Assembly: GCA_014729735.1 (NCBI GenBank)
Contig: WJJN01000305.1
Span: 1-14,585, forward strand
Direction of reading: 5' to 3'
Source: Candidatus Zhuqueibacterota bacterium
Lineage (GTDB): Bacteria > Zhuqueibacterota > Zhuqueibacteria > Thermofontimicrobiales > Thiofontviventaceae
DNA length: 14,585 bases
Position numbers and translations under genes: made by a program. This document shows positions 1-7,034 of the stretch, one piece after another. The stretch's first letter is position 1. Every line of letters begins with the position of its first letter. The notes beneath the pieces are model-generated. The model saw nothing but the letters and a program-made list of their open reading frames with translations, did no database searches and was not told the origin of the DNA.

Positions 1-1
1 A

Positions 2-277
2 GAAGGCTACTCCATGCGAGCACTTCATATCATGGTCAAAACCGAAGCCGAAGCAAATGAAATTAAGAAGCTATTGGATAGCGGACGAGATTTCAGCGAA
101 CTTGCCAAGGCGCGGTCTATCGGACCGAATGCTCAAAAAGGCGGCGATCTCGGGGTTATCCACAAGGGCGATTTGTTGCCCGAATTAGACGCAGCACTGC
201 GTAAATTAAAAATCGGAGAAGTAAGCACTGTTTTAAAATCAGAAATAGGTTATCATATATTTAAACGGTTGAAATAG
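2..277 (+). CDS. Parvulin-type peptidyl-prolyl isomerase, 3' end only
   Basis: This is the C-terminal end of a PpiC/rotamase-family protein, which catalyses cis-trans isomerisation of peptidyl-proline bonds, usually in the periplasm as a folding factor for envelope proteins. The visible residues form almost exactly one parvulin domain: an opening strand RALHIMVKT, the helix with DFSELAKARS, the family signature GGDLG, and the closing GYHIF strand just before the stop. The frame is open through the first base of the window. The ATG at 14 lies at the domain edge and has no ribosome binding site, so it is an internal methionine and the gene starts upstream. Because the domain is C-terminal, the missing part could be a signal peptide plus SurA- or PrsA-like N-terminal domain. 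Which of these it is cannot be decided here. Confidence 0.85.
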   Translation, partial: EGYSMRALHIMVKTEAEANEIKKLLDSGRDFSELAKARSIGPNAQKGGDLGVIHKGDLLPELDAALRKLKIGEVSTVLKSEIGYHIFKRLK

Positions 278-301
278 AACTGCGATAAAAACTTACAATA
301 A

Positions 302-332
302 GATTTCCGAAGTCTCAACGACTTCGGAAATC
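302..332 (+). terminator. Perfect 13-bp hairpin after the PPIase gene (copy 1 of a repeat family)
   Basis: GATTTCCGAAGTC (302-314) and GACTTCGGAAATC (320-332) are exact reverse complements around a 5-nt loop, starting 24 nt after the stop codon. The following sequence is only mildly T-rich, so intrinsic termination is likely but not classical. Its outer 10-nt arms recur exactly at 7036-7066. Confidence 0.65.
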
Positions 333-393
333 GTTCTGCTTCTTGATCTTTGTGCTGAAATAAGTTCACCCCGTAAAATCTAAAAATTTTTTA

Positions 394-424
394 TTGCCTT
401 TTTGTCATAAATTGTTTAACTTTG
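394..424 (+). promoter_or_regulatory. Bacteroidota-type promoter for the aminopeptidase gene
   Basis: A TTG at 394-396 and TAACTTTG at 417-424 are separated by 20 nt. This matches the -33/-7 architecture (TTG, then TAnnTTTG) described for Bacteroidota primary sigma factors. The -7 element ends only 4 nt before the ATG at 429, so transcription would start at or very near the start codon. This is inferred from sequence alone, and a TTG by itself is a weak -33 signal. Confidence 0.4.
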
Positions 425-428
425 TTTT

Positions 429-1382
429 ATGACAAAATTAGAAAAAGCGATACGCAAAATAATCTATGACTGTCTGAGACTGAAACAAACAGAATCTGTT
501 TTAATTTTAATAGATGCACCCTATCGTGATTTAGGAGAGTTATTTCTTAAGTCCGCATCGCGTGTTTGCAAAAATTCGGTTTTGCTCGAAATGACGCTTT
601 TAAAACATGATAACCAGGAACCGCCGCCGGTAATAAAAAATTTAATGTGCCAGATTAATGCAAATATAATTTTGACGTCCGCTTCCCTCAATCACACCCG
701 TACGCTCCGTACTGTTTGTCATCATGGCGCGCGAGTTCTAGACCTTTCTAAACTAACACCCGAGATCATTCAGCGAAGCCTGAATACCGATTTTGACTTC
801 ATATTCGAAAAAAGCAACCGCATCGCAGATTTATTATCTATCGGTAAAACGATAACTGTAACATCATCCGCCGGCACTAAGCTAACAATACCGATTGCTC
901 GCAAAAAAGGGATTGCAGATACCGGTAGAACGGATGAGCCCGGAATTTTTACGACATTGCCCGCCGGTGAAGCGTGCATTGCCCCCGAAAGCAACAAGGT
1001 AGAGGGTGTAATCATTATCGATGGTTCGCTCGGACCGCTTGGGCTAATTCACGATCCTGTGGAGTTGAAGATTAAAGAAGGCTGCATCACAAAAATCATT
1101 GGTAATGAAGAAGCTTCAATATTGCGTAAGGCGCTAAAGCCATTTGGGAAAGAAGCGCGAAAATTAGGCGAATTCGGCATCGGTACAAATCCGAAAGCAG
1201 AAATTACCGGCGAATCACTTGAAGATGAAAAAGCGCTGGGGAGCGTACACGTAGCGATTGGAGATTATCTTTTCGAAGGCGGCAGCTTTGGCAAAAACTG
1301 CCACATCGACGCGATCCTGAGAAATCCGAATCTGCAAATTGACGGCAGATCGATTATTATGAATGGTCAGTTGCTTATCTAA
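429..1382 (+). CDS. M29-family-like metalloaminopeptidase (aminopeptidase T type)
   Basis: The 317-residue protein resembles the AmpT/AmpS M29 aminopeptidases, cytosolic dinuclear metal enzymes that release N-terminal residues from peptides. The C-terminal half carries the whole expected metal site in order: Glu181 in LPAGEACIAP, Glu248 in GEFGIGTNP, His274 in GSVHVAIGDY with Tyr280 close by, and His292/Asp294 in HIDAI. The EDEKALG motif at 265-271 is also characteristic. It is shorter than the roughly 400 residues of Thermus AmpT, and the N-terminal half is more divergent, as in the short leucyl-aminopeptidase-like branch. No Shine-Dalgarno precedes the ATG, and a TAnnTTTG promoter element sits 4 nt upstream, so the mRNA may be leaderless. 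It converges on the radical SAM gene with only 3 nt between the stop codons. The family call is firm, but substrate preference is unknown. Confidence 0.82.
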   Translation: MTKLEKAIRKIIYDCLRLKQTESVLILIDAPYRDLGELFLKSASRVCKNSVLLEMTLLKHDNQEPPPVIKNLMCQINANIILTSASLNHTRTLRTVCHHGARVLDLSKLTPEIIQRSLNTDFDFIFEKSNRIADLLSIGKTITVTSSAGTKLTIPIARKKGIADTGRTDEPGIFTTLPAGEACIAPESNKVEGVIIIDGSLGPLGLIHDPVELKIKEGCITKIIGNEEASILRKALKPFGKEARKLGEFGIGTNPKAEITGESLEDEKALGSVHVAIGDYLFEGGSFGKNCHIDAILRNPNLQIDGRSIIMNGQLLI

Positions 1383-1385
1383 AGA

Positions 1386-2390
1386 TCACAAATTTTGGTA
1401 AAATTCCACTGGTGTTAATTCTTTAAACTGGTCGGTAAACGCAACGATGTGCTTGCGAATATCCTGGCATAAATCACATTTGGCGATATACCCGTCTGCC
1501 AGTTCAGCATAATTGAAGCGTTCTTTTGCAAACAAAAGCAAACCTTCCACACCTTTTGATGCTAATAGTTCAAGCAACGGAAAATTTTCTAGCTCGATCC
1601 CCTGATAGAGCTCTCCTAAATTGCGAGCATTTCCCAACGAAATTCCGGCGCAAAAGCTGGGGATATAATTTCCATCCGGATCGATATGAATATGATTGGG
1701 ATTACGAAATTCGGGCTGACAGGTATTATTGAAAAACGTGGCAGCCGGTTTCTTCTCATAAAGATAACCCAGTCGTGTGACCGCGCGTCCGCAGGGAATT
1801 AAATTATATTCACGAATGAAATCTTGAGCTGCCTGTTCTCTCCCCGTAGTATTAACATACCGGTTGAATGGCAACTTTTTAGAGTGATCGTATTGACTGA
1901 GTTGTTTATAATAGTAATCCGTATAAATTAGCACGTTATACGCGCCGAAGATATCCGTTGCAATCCTGATTGCCCGTTCCGTGCAATCGAAAGGCACAAA
2001 CTCATTATGAAAGGGAGATGCGCTTATCAGAAGCGCCGGTAATCCGGATGTTCTGAGTTCGTATAACAGGCGTGCCGTTTTCTCATCCGTATCGCACCAG
2101 CCTGCATTCGTCTCTACATATTGCAGGGGTACGCCAAATTCGACACACAATTCGATCGTTTTTAGCAGCAGTTCGAAATTGAGAAATGGCTCTCCGCCGC
2201 CAATATGTAGTCCACGCTGTGAGGATGCGCATTCGGAAATATTTTTTAAATACACCCGGACATCATCCGCAGTCATCCATTTTTGCCATTTCGGAGAGCT
2301 GGCATATACACAGTGCCGACAAAAATTAGAACATTGATATGATAATATGAGCCCTCCCGACGTGAAGGGAAGCAATTTCAAATTTTTCAT
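1386..2390 (-). CDS. Stand-alone radical SAM enzyme with C-terminal cysteine cluster
   Basis: The 334-residue protein has the radical SAM signature CxxxCxxC (Cys20, Cys24, Cys27), which holds the 4Fe-4S cluster that cleaves S-adenosylmethionine, followed by the SAM-binding GGGEP motif at 64-68. Beyond the barrel there are Cys200, Cys224, Cys247 and a CDLC pair (Cys305, Cys308), with a HIDPDGNYIPSFC stretch like the SPASM/twitch region of peptide- or protein-modifying enzymes. An auxiliary Fe-S cluster is therefore plausible but unproven. It follows the Hsp15-like gene after 4 nt, with AAGGG as a ribosome binding site, and is probably cotranscribed with it. No precursor peptide gene is visible nearby, so a classical RiPP role is unsupported. 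The substrate is unknown; anaerobic protein or RNA modification are both open. Confidence 0.75.
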   Translation of the reverse strand: MKNLKLLPFTSGGLILSYQCSNFCRHCVYASSPKWQKWMTADDVRVYLKNISECASSQRGLHIGGGEPFLNFELLLKTIELCVEFGVPLQYVETNAGWCDTDEKTARLLYELRTSGLPALLISASPFHNEFVPFDCTERAIRIATDIFGAYNVLIYTDYYYKQLSQYDHSKKLPFNRYVNTTGREQAAQDFIREYNLIPCGRAVTRLGYLYEKKPAATFFNNTCQPEFRNPNHIHIDPDGNYIPSFCAGISLGNARNLGELYQGIELENFPLLELLASKGVEGLLLFAKERFNYAELADGYIAKCDLCQDIRKHIVAFTDQFKELTPVEFYQNL

Positions 2391-2394
2391 GCAA

Positions 2395-2796
2395 TTAACG
2401 CCCTTTCAACTTCCGGATTGCTCTACCTTCTTTTTTGGTCGGTCTGCCCTTATATTTGGGGCGCAGGCGTTTACCTGATTTATACAACATCGCTCGCAGC
2501 TCTTCGGCTTCTACTTCTTCAGGTGTTGGTGGATGTTCGTGATATAGCAATCTCGCCTGTGCGGCGGCAATGCTTTTGTGAGAAAGACCGAGGACATCGA
2601 AATGGCGGGTTTTCCATTTTGTCTTCACGGCAATAACATCACCGATTTTGATAGTCTTCGCGGCTTTTGCAACCTGTTCATTCACTTTCACTTTTCCCTG
2701 TTCACAGGCATCGCCGGCTTTAGATCGAGTTTTGTAGATTCGGGCGATTTTCAACCATTTGTCGAGCCGCATTTTCTGCTCGTTATTTTTATCCAT
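2395..2796 (-). CDS. hslR: S4-domain RNA-binding protein, Hsp15-like
   Basis: This is a 133-residue basic protein with an N-terminal S4 domain, MRLDKWLKIARIYKTR through GKVKVN and KIGD (about residues 9-53). A lysine/arginine-rich tail ends in GRPTKKEGRAIRKLKGR. The architecture and length match Hsp15/HslR, a heat-shock protein that binds free 50S subunits still carrying a nascent chain and helps rescue stalled ribosomes. An ATG 21 nt further upstream (2817) would add seven residues. I prefer 2796 because AGAGGA lies 8 nt before it, inside that extension. In enterobacteria hslR sits beside the hslO chaperone gene; here the partner is a radical SAM gene, with a 4-nt gap. A promoter with 17-nt spacing lies at 2830-2858. 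Other S4 proteins such as the RqcP/YlmH types are possible, but the basic tail favours Hsp15. Confidence 0.8.
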   Translation of the reverse strand: MDKNNEQKMRLDKWLKIARIYKTRSKAGDACEQGKVKVNEQVAKAAKTIKIGDVIAVKTKWKTRHFDVLGLSHKSIAAAQARLLYHEHPPTPEEVEAEELRAMLYKSGKRLRPKYKGRPTKKEGRAIRKLKGR

Positions 2797-2829
2797 GAAA
2801 TCAGTCCTCTTCTCCATTATCGGATGAAT

Positions 2830-2858
2830 AATATAATCATTATCTTGTAATAATTCAA
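2830..2858 (-). promoter_or_regulatory. Sigma70-type promoter of the hslR-radical SAM pair
   Basis: Reading the minus strand, TTGAAT (2853-2858) and TATATT (2830-2835) are separated by exactly 17 nt, giving 4/6 and 5/6 matches to the -35 and -10 consensus. A start near 2823 would leave a leader of about 26 nt before the preferred ATG at 2796, including its AGAGGA site. In AT-rich sequence such matches can occur by chance, but position and spacing are right. Confidence 0.45.
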
Positions 2859-2885
2859 CTAAAAAAAGTTCATATTTGGCTGCTA

Positions 2886-3055
2886 TTAGTAATTGGCTAT
2901 CGAAGTGAAATTTGGTTTGCAGATTAATTTTGCCGCTCGGTATTATTGGCTATTGGCTATTCGCCTCTAGCTATCAGCCATCTCACGATACGTAGTACTC
3001 CCATAATCATTATATCCCTTCTGCCAAGAGCCAACAACCAAAAGCCAATTGCTAA
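2886..3055. repeat. Intergenic repeat patch built from TTGGCTA-like units
   Basis: This spacer between divergent genes carries three tandem heptamers, TATTGGC, TATTGGC and TATTCGC (2944-2964). It also has TTAGTAATTGGCT (2886-2898), which is the inverse of AGCCAATTGCTAA (3043-3055) with 12 of 13 positions matching. Between them are further inverted AGCCA/TGGCT words, for example near 2977 and 3030. The long arms are about 145 nt apart, so this looks like a decayed low-complexity or palindromic repeat rather than a simple hairpin. No reading frame or RNA gene is recognisable in it. The promoter and ribosome binding site of the coiled-coil gene must lie at its right edge. Confidence 0.5.
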
Positions 3056-3151
3056 CATCCAATTTCTGTATTTCATGCTACTGAACTTTTTATGCATCAT
3101 GCCGTAAAAGTGCTTGTAAGTACTTGTCGGAAAACAAAAGGAGAAAAAATT

Positions 3152-4147
3152 ATGTGGAACAGGCTAAAGTCAGTCGGATTTGTGGTACTCGTTTTGATCG
3201 TATCAGCGGGATTTTACTGGCTTATTTTTATGGATAAACAGCAAAAAGAAGATTCACTGGATTTTGCAATGAACCTTCTGGGCGACAAATTGCTGGCAAT
3301 GATCCCTGAAGAATCAAATAAGCAACCTGTAGCAGATCTGTTTAGTGATTTTTCAAAACGGGCTGCCAACCGGGAAATCTCGCCGGAAAGAGTTGAATAC
3401 GTTGCCGCAAGTATTTTCAATTTGAGCAATAATGAAGCGACTCTCTCGCCGGAAGAAGCACAGGCGCTGTTAAATTTCTCAATTTCAGTTCCGCTGGATA
3501 CTGACTCATTATATCAATTTAGCGATGCAGTGACTGCTGATTTCGATACAAACAGAGAAGGCACTTCACCGGTCATCGCGCGTCCTCCGAAACCACCCAG
3601 TCCCGATAAATTCGTTCACCCGTATGTTTCACCTGAAAAATGGGAAAATCTTGCACGCAAAATTAGCCGAGTCAATCAATTCGACAAGGAATTGCAGCAT
3701 TCCCTCCGGGAAAAGGAACATAATCTCAGAGAAATCCGATATCGCATCGATAAAGACCTGATGATCGAACTGGATGCCGAGTTGAAACAAATACTAAATC
3801 ACAAGGAGTTAAAACAACTTGCTCGGGAGATGCGGGAACTTGAACGGGAAAAAATGCTGGAATGGCGTGAAAATTTCGATGCCGAATTCAGACATGAAAT
3901 GAGAGAGCTGAGAAGAGAATTACAAAATATGCCGCAACTGGAACAATTGAAAGAACTTCACAAGCTTCATGAACTACGGAAATCCGGACATCAGGAATCA
4001 TTGAAAGCATTGGAAAGTCTGGAATCGCTCGAACATCTAAAAAGTCTCGAAAAATTGAAACACATGCCTGCAGTGGATCCCGATTCAATAGAAAAAATTG
4101 TGCGTGAGAGCTTGAAAGCCGCTGGTCTGGATACGGTTACCAAATAG
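3152..4147 (+). CDS. Membrane-anchored coiled-coil protein of unknown function
   Basis: I do not recognise a family. The start at 3152 is chosen because AGGAG lies 8 nt before it and a signal-anchor helix follows at once; an ATG at 3092 would add 20 residues without a ribosome binding site. The 331-residue product has a hydrophobic segment at about 6-27, a mostly helical region to about 125, and a proline-rich hinge (RPPKPPSPDK, about 144-153). A very highly charged helical region follows, from about 165 to 306. Its last part is a run of leucines spaced three or four apart amid Glu, Lys and His, as in LESLESLEHLKSLEKLKH, which suggests a long coiled coil. Orientation is probably N-terminus in, with the bulk in the periplasm. 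A strong terminator follows, so it is likely a single-gene unit. A structural or sensor role in the envelope is a guess. Confidence 0.6.
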   Translation: MWNRLKSVGFVVLVLIVSAGFYWLIFMDKQQKEDSLDFAMNLLGDKLLAMIPEESNKQPVADLFSDFSKRAANREISPERVEYVAASIFNLSNNEATLSPEEAQALLNFSISVPLDTDSLYQFSDAVTADFDTNREGTSPVIARPPKPPSPDKFVHPYVSPEKWENLARKISRVNQFDKELQHSLREKEHNLREIRYRIDKDLMIELDAELKQILNHKELKQLAREMRELEREKMLEWRENFDAEFRHEMRELRRELQNMPQLEQLKELHKLHELRKSGHQESLKALESLESLEHLKSLEKLKHMPAVDPDSIEKIVRESLKAAGLDTVTK

Positions 4148-4174
4148 CCTGGAAGTCGTATTCCTTCCTCTTAG

Positions 4175-4224
4175 AAATCTCTAAAAATAAGCAAATCTAC
4201 TGCTTGATTTTTAGAGATTTTTTT
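4175..4224 (+). terminator. Strong rho-independent terminator after the coiled-coil gene
   Basis: A long stem pairs 4175-4192 (AAATCTCTAAAAATAAGC) with 4202-4220, with one bulged G at 4206. A run of seven T residues follows at 4218-4224. It starts 27 nt after the stop codon and separates this gene from the dehydrogenase gene at 4272. Confidence 0.85.
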
Positions 4225-4271
4225 GTATCTTCTATATAGTAGTTCTAATAAAAAGAAAGGTTTGTGCAACA

Positions 4272-5138
4272 ATGGAAAAAATTACACTTATCGGAACCGG
4301 TTTAATGGGTGCGCCGATGGTTGAACAGCTTTTGGCTGAGGGTTATCCGGTTACCATATACAATCGAAGCAAAGAAAAAATCGAGCCGCTTACAGACGCG
4401 GGGGCTTATGCTGCGGCTTCTGTTGAAGAAGCTTTGTCCAACAGTCGCACGATCATTCTCATGTTATCGGATGCGCAGGCAATTGAATCACTGATTTTCC
4501 CTGATATTCGAAACGTTGATATGAACAATCGCACTGTTATTCAAATGGGAACGATTACATCCGAAGAAAGTATCGACTTTTTGAGGCGATTCATGATGGT
4601 CGGTGGCAGTTATCTGGAGGCGCCGGTACTGGGAAGTATCCCGCAAGTAAGAAACCGGGAACTTTTCGTGCTCGTCGGCGGAAGTGACCAGCAGTTCAGA
4701 GAATATGAATCTCTTCTGAAATGCTTCGGTCCGCAGCCGATGCATGTCGGACCGGTCGGAAAAGCCGCCAGTTTAAAACTCGCTTTCAATCAACTGATTG
4801 CTTCCCTGACAGCCTCTTTTTCTCTGAGCCTCGGAATGGTATTACAAAATGATATCGATGTGGATTTATTCATGAATATCTTAAGAAAAAGCGCGCTCCA
4901 TGCACCTACTTTCGACAAAAAGCTGGAACGCATGTTGGGACGCGATTTCTCAGCTCCGCATTTCCCAACCAAACATTTGCTCAAAGATGTGAATTTAGTC
5001 ATTCGTGAAGCAGAGAAAACGAACTTAAATGTCGACGCATTACATGGGATACGAAAAATTATAGAAAAAGCATTAAAAATGGGACTGCAGGACATGGACT
5101 ATTCTTCGTTGTATAATGCTGTAAATCCCGATCATTAA
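4272..5138 (+). CDS. NAD(P)-dependent beta-hydroxyacid dehydrogenase (HIBADH/glyoxylate reductase type)
   Basis: The 288-residue protein belongs to the beta-hydroxyacid dehydrogenase family, which includes 3-hydroxyisobutyrate dehydrogenase, tartronate semialdehyde reductase and the GLYR glyoxylate/succinic semialdehyde reductases. The Rossmann motif GTGLMG is at 8-13. The substrate-binding segment EAPVLGSIPQ (116-125) is followed by LFVLVGG (131-137). The catalytic block GPVGKAASLKLAFN gives Lys169 and Asn173, and the lower-domain motif FPTKHLLKDVNL carries Lys238-Asp239. The residues after the second strand, YNRS (30-33), with an arginine where NAD-specific enzymes usually have an acidic residue, favour NADPH; this is inference. 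Length is normal for the family. AGAAAGG precedes the ATG by 11 nt, a rather long spacing. Substrate cannot be read from sequence, and the neighbours do not define a pathway. Confidence 0.85.
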   Translation: MEKITLIGTGLMGAPMVEQLLAEGYPVTIYNRSKEKIEPLTDAGAYAAASVEEALSNSRTIILMLSDAQAIESLIFPDIRNVDMNNRTVIQMGTITSEESIDFLRRFMMVGGSYLEAPVLGSIPQVRNRELFVLVGGSDQQFREYESLLKCFGPQPMHVGPVGKAASLKLAFNQLIASLTASFSLSLGMVLQNDIDVDLFMNILRKSALHAPTFDKKLERMLGRDFSAPHFPTKHLLKDVNLVIREAEKTNLNVDALHGIRKIIEKALKMGLQDMDYSSLYNAVNPDH

Positions 5139-5174
5139 TAATGCGGGGGGCATCATTTTTTCTTTGGAGTAATC

Positions 5175-5876
5175 ATGTTAAAACAAATATATATTTATGA
5201 GATCGGGCTATTCTTCATTATTATTGCACTTATATTTTGTTCCGAACAGTCAAAACCGTCGCACGAGACAAAAACAGAAAAATCAGTACCATCAAAACAA
5301 TCGAGTGATAAGCAGGCAAAATCATCAAAAGCGGTGCGCGATGAATTATCAAAGCCTTCAGAAAAAGCGAATACGGAACAACCACAGGAAATCATTAAGA
5401 AGCGAAGCAGGGAAATTCTTCGAGCGTTGAAAGAAAAGAATATGAAAAAATTAGCTGAATATGTACATCCCGAAAAAGGAGTGAGGATTTCGCCGTCCGG
5501 GTACATCGATGTAAAAAGCGATGTCGTGTTAACTCCGGCGAAGATCAGGCGAGCTGAAACAAATATTTACCATTGGGGATATGAGGATGGTTCTGGCGAT
5601 AGCATAAAGTTATCGTTTGGTAATTTCATTGATACATATCTATACGACTATGATTTTCTAAAGGCGCAGGAAACCGGATATGAGGAAGTTATCCAAAAGG
5701 GAAATACAAAAGTCAATATTACAGAGGTGTATCCGAACTCTAAATTTATCACCTATCATTTTCCCGGCACAGATAAAAATGATCATTTCGACTGGCGCAG
5801 TTTGCGACTCGTTTTTGAAAAAAAGAATGAAACCTGGTATCTCGTTGGAATTTCTCACGATCAGTGGACAATATAG
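5175..5876 (+). CDS. Putative lipoprotein with conserved C-terminal domain of unknown function
   Basis: The 233-residue protein starts with a hydrophobic segment (about 9-21) ending in LIFC, so Cys22 is a likely lipidation site. Phenylalanine just before the cysteine is unusual for a lipobox, which lowers certainty. Residues 23-70 are a low-complexity Ser/Lys/Gln linker. The folded part, about 71-233, includes HPEKGVRISPSGYIDV, YHWGYEDGSG and a closing block with DWRSLRLVFE and WYLVGISHDQWTI. I believe this last block recurs in uncharacterised lipoproteins of Firmicutes and other bacteria, possibly with an NTF2-like fold, but I cannot verify that here. GGAG lies 5 nt before the ATG. The gap to the dehydrogenase gene is 36 nt and to the HAD gene 23 nt, so the three may form one transcript. 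The role is unknown. Confidence 0.65.
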   Translation: MLKQIYIYEIGLFFIIIALIFCSEQSKPSHETKTEKSVPSKQSSDKQAKSSKAVRDELSKPSEKANTEQPQEIIKKRSREILRALKEKNMKKLAEYVHPEKGVRISPSGYIDVKSDVVLTPAKIRRAETNIYHWGYEDGSGDSIKLSFGNFIDTYLYDYDFLKAQETGYEEVIQKGNTKVNITEVYPNSKFITYHFPGTDKNDHFDWRSLRLVFEKKNETWYLVGISHDQWTI

Positions 5877-5899
5877 ATAAATCATATTCAGGATATACA

Positions 5900-6370
5900 A
5901 TGATTGAATCTGATATTCCCGGATTTGGAAAAATCCGGTTGAAACACGTCGTCTTTGATTACAACGGTACGATTGCTGTCGACGGGCATCTAATTCCGGC
6001 TGCGAAGGACCTTCTGAAAACGCTTTCTAAAGATCTGGTTGTGCACGTTATAACTGCGGATACATTTGGTACTGTACGGCAACAATTATCGCATATTCCA
6101 TGCAAAGTCGTCATCCTTCCACAGCAGGAACAACATATTGAAAAGCTGAATTATATACGCAAAACCGGATTAAATGAAACTGTCTGCTTTGGAAACGGGC
6201 GAAATGACAGGCTGATGTTGAAAATGGCGGCTATTGGAATTGCCGTCATTCAACCGGAAGGTGCTTCCACTGAAGCGATCGCCGCAGCAGATATTGTTGT
6301 GAATAATATTACGGACGGTCTCGAAATTTTAATCAAATTGCTGCGTTTGAAAGCAACGTTGCGGTCCTGA
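5900..6370 (+). CDS. Small HAD-superfamily protein, soluble P-type-ATPase-like
   Basis: This 156-residue protein resembles the stand-alone phosphorylation domain of P-type ATPases (the COG4087 type). The HAD motifs are in order: Asp20 in VVFDYNGTIA (motif I), Thr52 in VITADT (motif II), a probable motif III lysine at Lys82, and GNGRND at 98-103 with Asp103 (motif IV). The residue two after the nucleophile is Asn22 rather than the Asp used by phosphatases, in line with P-type ATPases (DKTGT) and their soluble relatives. It may therefore be a poor phosphatase or have a binding or regulatory role. The frame could open at 5864, overlapping the lipoprotein gene, but AGGA 6 nt before the ATG at 5900 and homology from there onward favour 5900. 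No transmembrane helices are present, so it is cytosolic. The biological substrate is unknown. Confidence 0.78.
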   Translation: MIESDIPGFGKIRLKHVVFDYNGTIAVDGHLIPAAKDLLKTLSKDLVVHVITADTFGTVRQQLSHIPCKVVILPQQEQHIEKLNYIRKTGLNETVCFGNGRNDRLMLKMAAIGIAVIQPEGASTEAIAAADIVVNNITDGLEILIKLLRLKATLRS

Positions 6371-6435
6371 TTATTGAATCAAATTCAACAATTATATTAA
6401 ATTAGTTTGCTCAAATAATAGAAAGAGGATTTGTT

Positions 6436-7011
6436 ATGGCAGTAACTCCATCGACCATGTTGCCGTTGGGCACTGAAGCTCCGTATTTTAGGTTACCGGA
6501 TTTCAATGATGAAATTCATTCACTCGCCGACTTTCGGGAAAAGCCGTTGCTCGTGATGTTTATATGCAATCACTGCCCCTATGTGCGGCATATTCGCTCG
6601 AAGCTGGCGGAAGTTGTAAAAGAATATCAGAAAAAGGGAATTGCAGCAGTGGCAATTAATTCCAATGATGTGGCAAATTACCGTGATGATTCTCCGCAAA
6701 ACATGAAAAAAGTCGCAGCGCAATATGGCTTTACGTTTCCATATCTGTTCGATGAGACACAGGAAGTTGCCAAGGTTTACAAAGCCGCGTGCACACCCGA
6801 TTTTTTTCTATTCGATGAAGCGCATCGATTGGTTTACCGGGGACAATTCGATAACAGCCGTCCGGGAAGCAATGTGCCTGTTACAGGCGAAGATCTGTCA
6901 CAAGCAGTGGATGATATGTTAACTGATCGCTCAATTTCACCGGATCAGAAACCATCGATCGGCTGCAACATCAAATGGAAAGCCGGGAACGAACCGGATT
7001 ATTTTAAATAG
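6436..7011 (+). CDS. Thioredoxin-fold protein of the AhpC/TSA-redoxin group
   Basis: The 191-residue protein is a thioredoxin-like oxidoreductase. FICNHCPYV contains the CxxC active site (Cys44, Cys47). The cis-proline loop is CTPDFFLFD (Thr120-Pro121). The N-terminal PLGTEAPYFRLPD is the AhpC/TSA-type entry strand. The C-terminal PSIGCNIKWKAGNEP, with Cys177, is typical of a widespread family often annotated as a redoxin or thioredoxin-family protein. No signal peptide is visible, so it is probably cytosolic. AAGAGGA is a good ribosome binding site before the ATG. Known members are presumed to act in thiol-disulfide exchange or peroxide reduction, but function is not established for this subgroup. 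The gene is 65 nt after the HAD gene and is closed by a hairpin at 7035-7067. Confidence 0.85.
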   Translation: MAVTPSTMLPLGTEAPYFRLPDFNDEIHSLADFREKPLLVMFICNHCPYVRHIRSKLAEVVKEYQKKGIAAVAINSNDVANYRDDSPQNMKKVAAQYGFTFPYLFDETQEVAKVYKAACTPDFFLFDEAHRLVYRGQFDNSRPGSNVPVTGEDLSQAVDDMLTDRSISPDQKPSIGCNIKWKAGNEPDYFK

Positions 7012-7034
7012 ACTTTATTGGATTTAATGAATTC

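Noticed and set aside
14..16. ATG at 14 as true start of the PPIase
   Set aside because: The frame is open to the window edge, there is no ribosome binding site, and the parvulin domain begins right there, which fits an internal methionine.
2944..2964. CRISPR array
   Set aside because: The repeat units are 7 nt and directly adjacent without spacers; no cas gene is nearby.
4488..5095. Long minus-strand frames opposite the dehydrogenase
   Set aside because: They lack ribosome binding sites and family motifs, and lie wholly inside a well-supported gene.
6374..6388. Inverted repeat TTGAAT/ATTCAA before the redoxin gene
   Set aside because: Only 6 bp of AT-rich stem with a 3-nt loop; expected by chance in such spacers.
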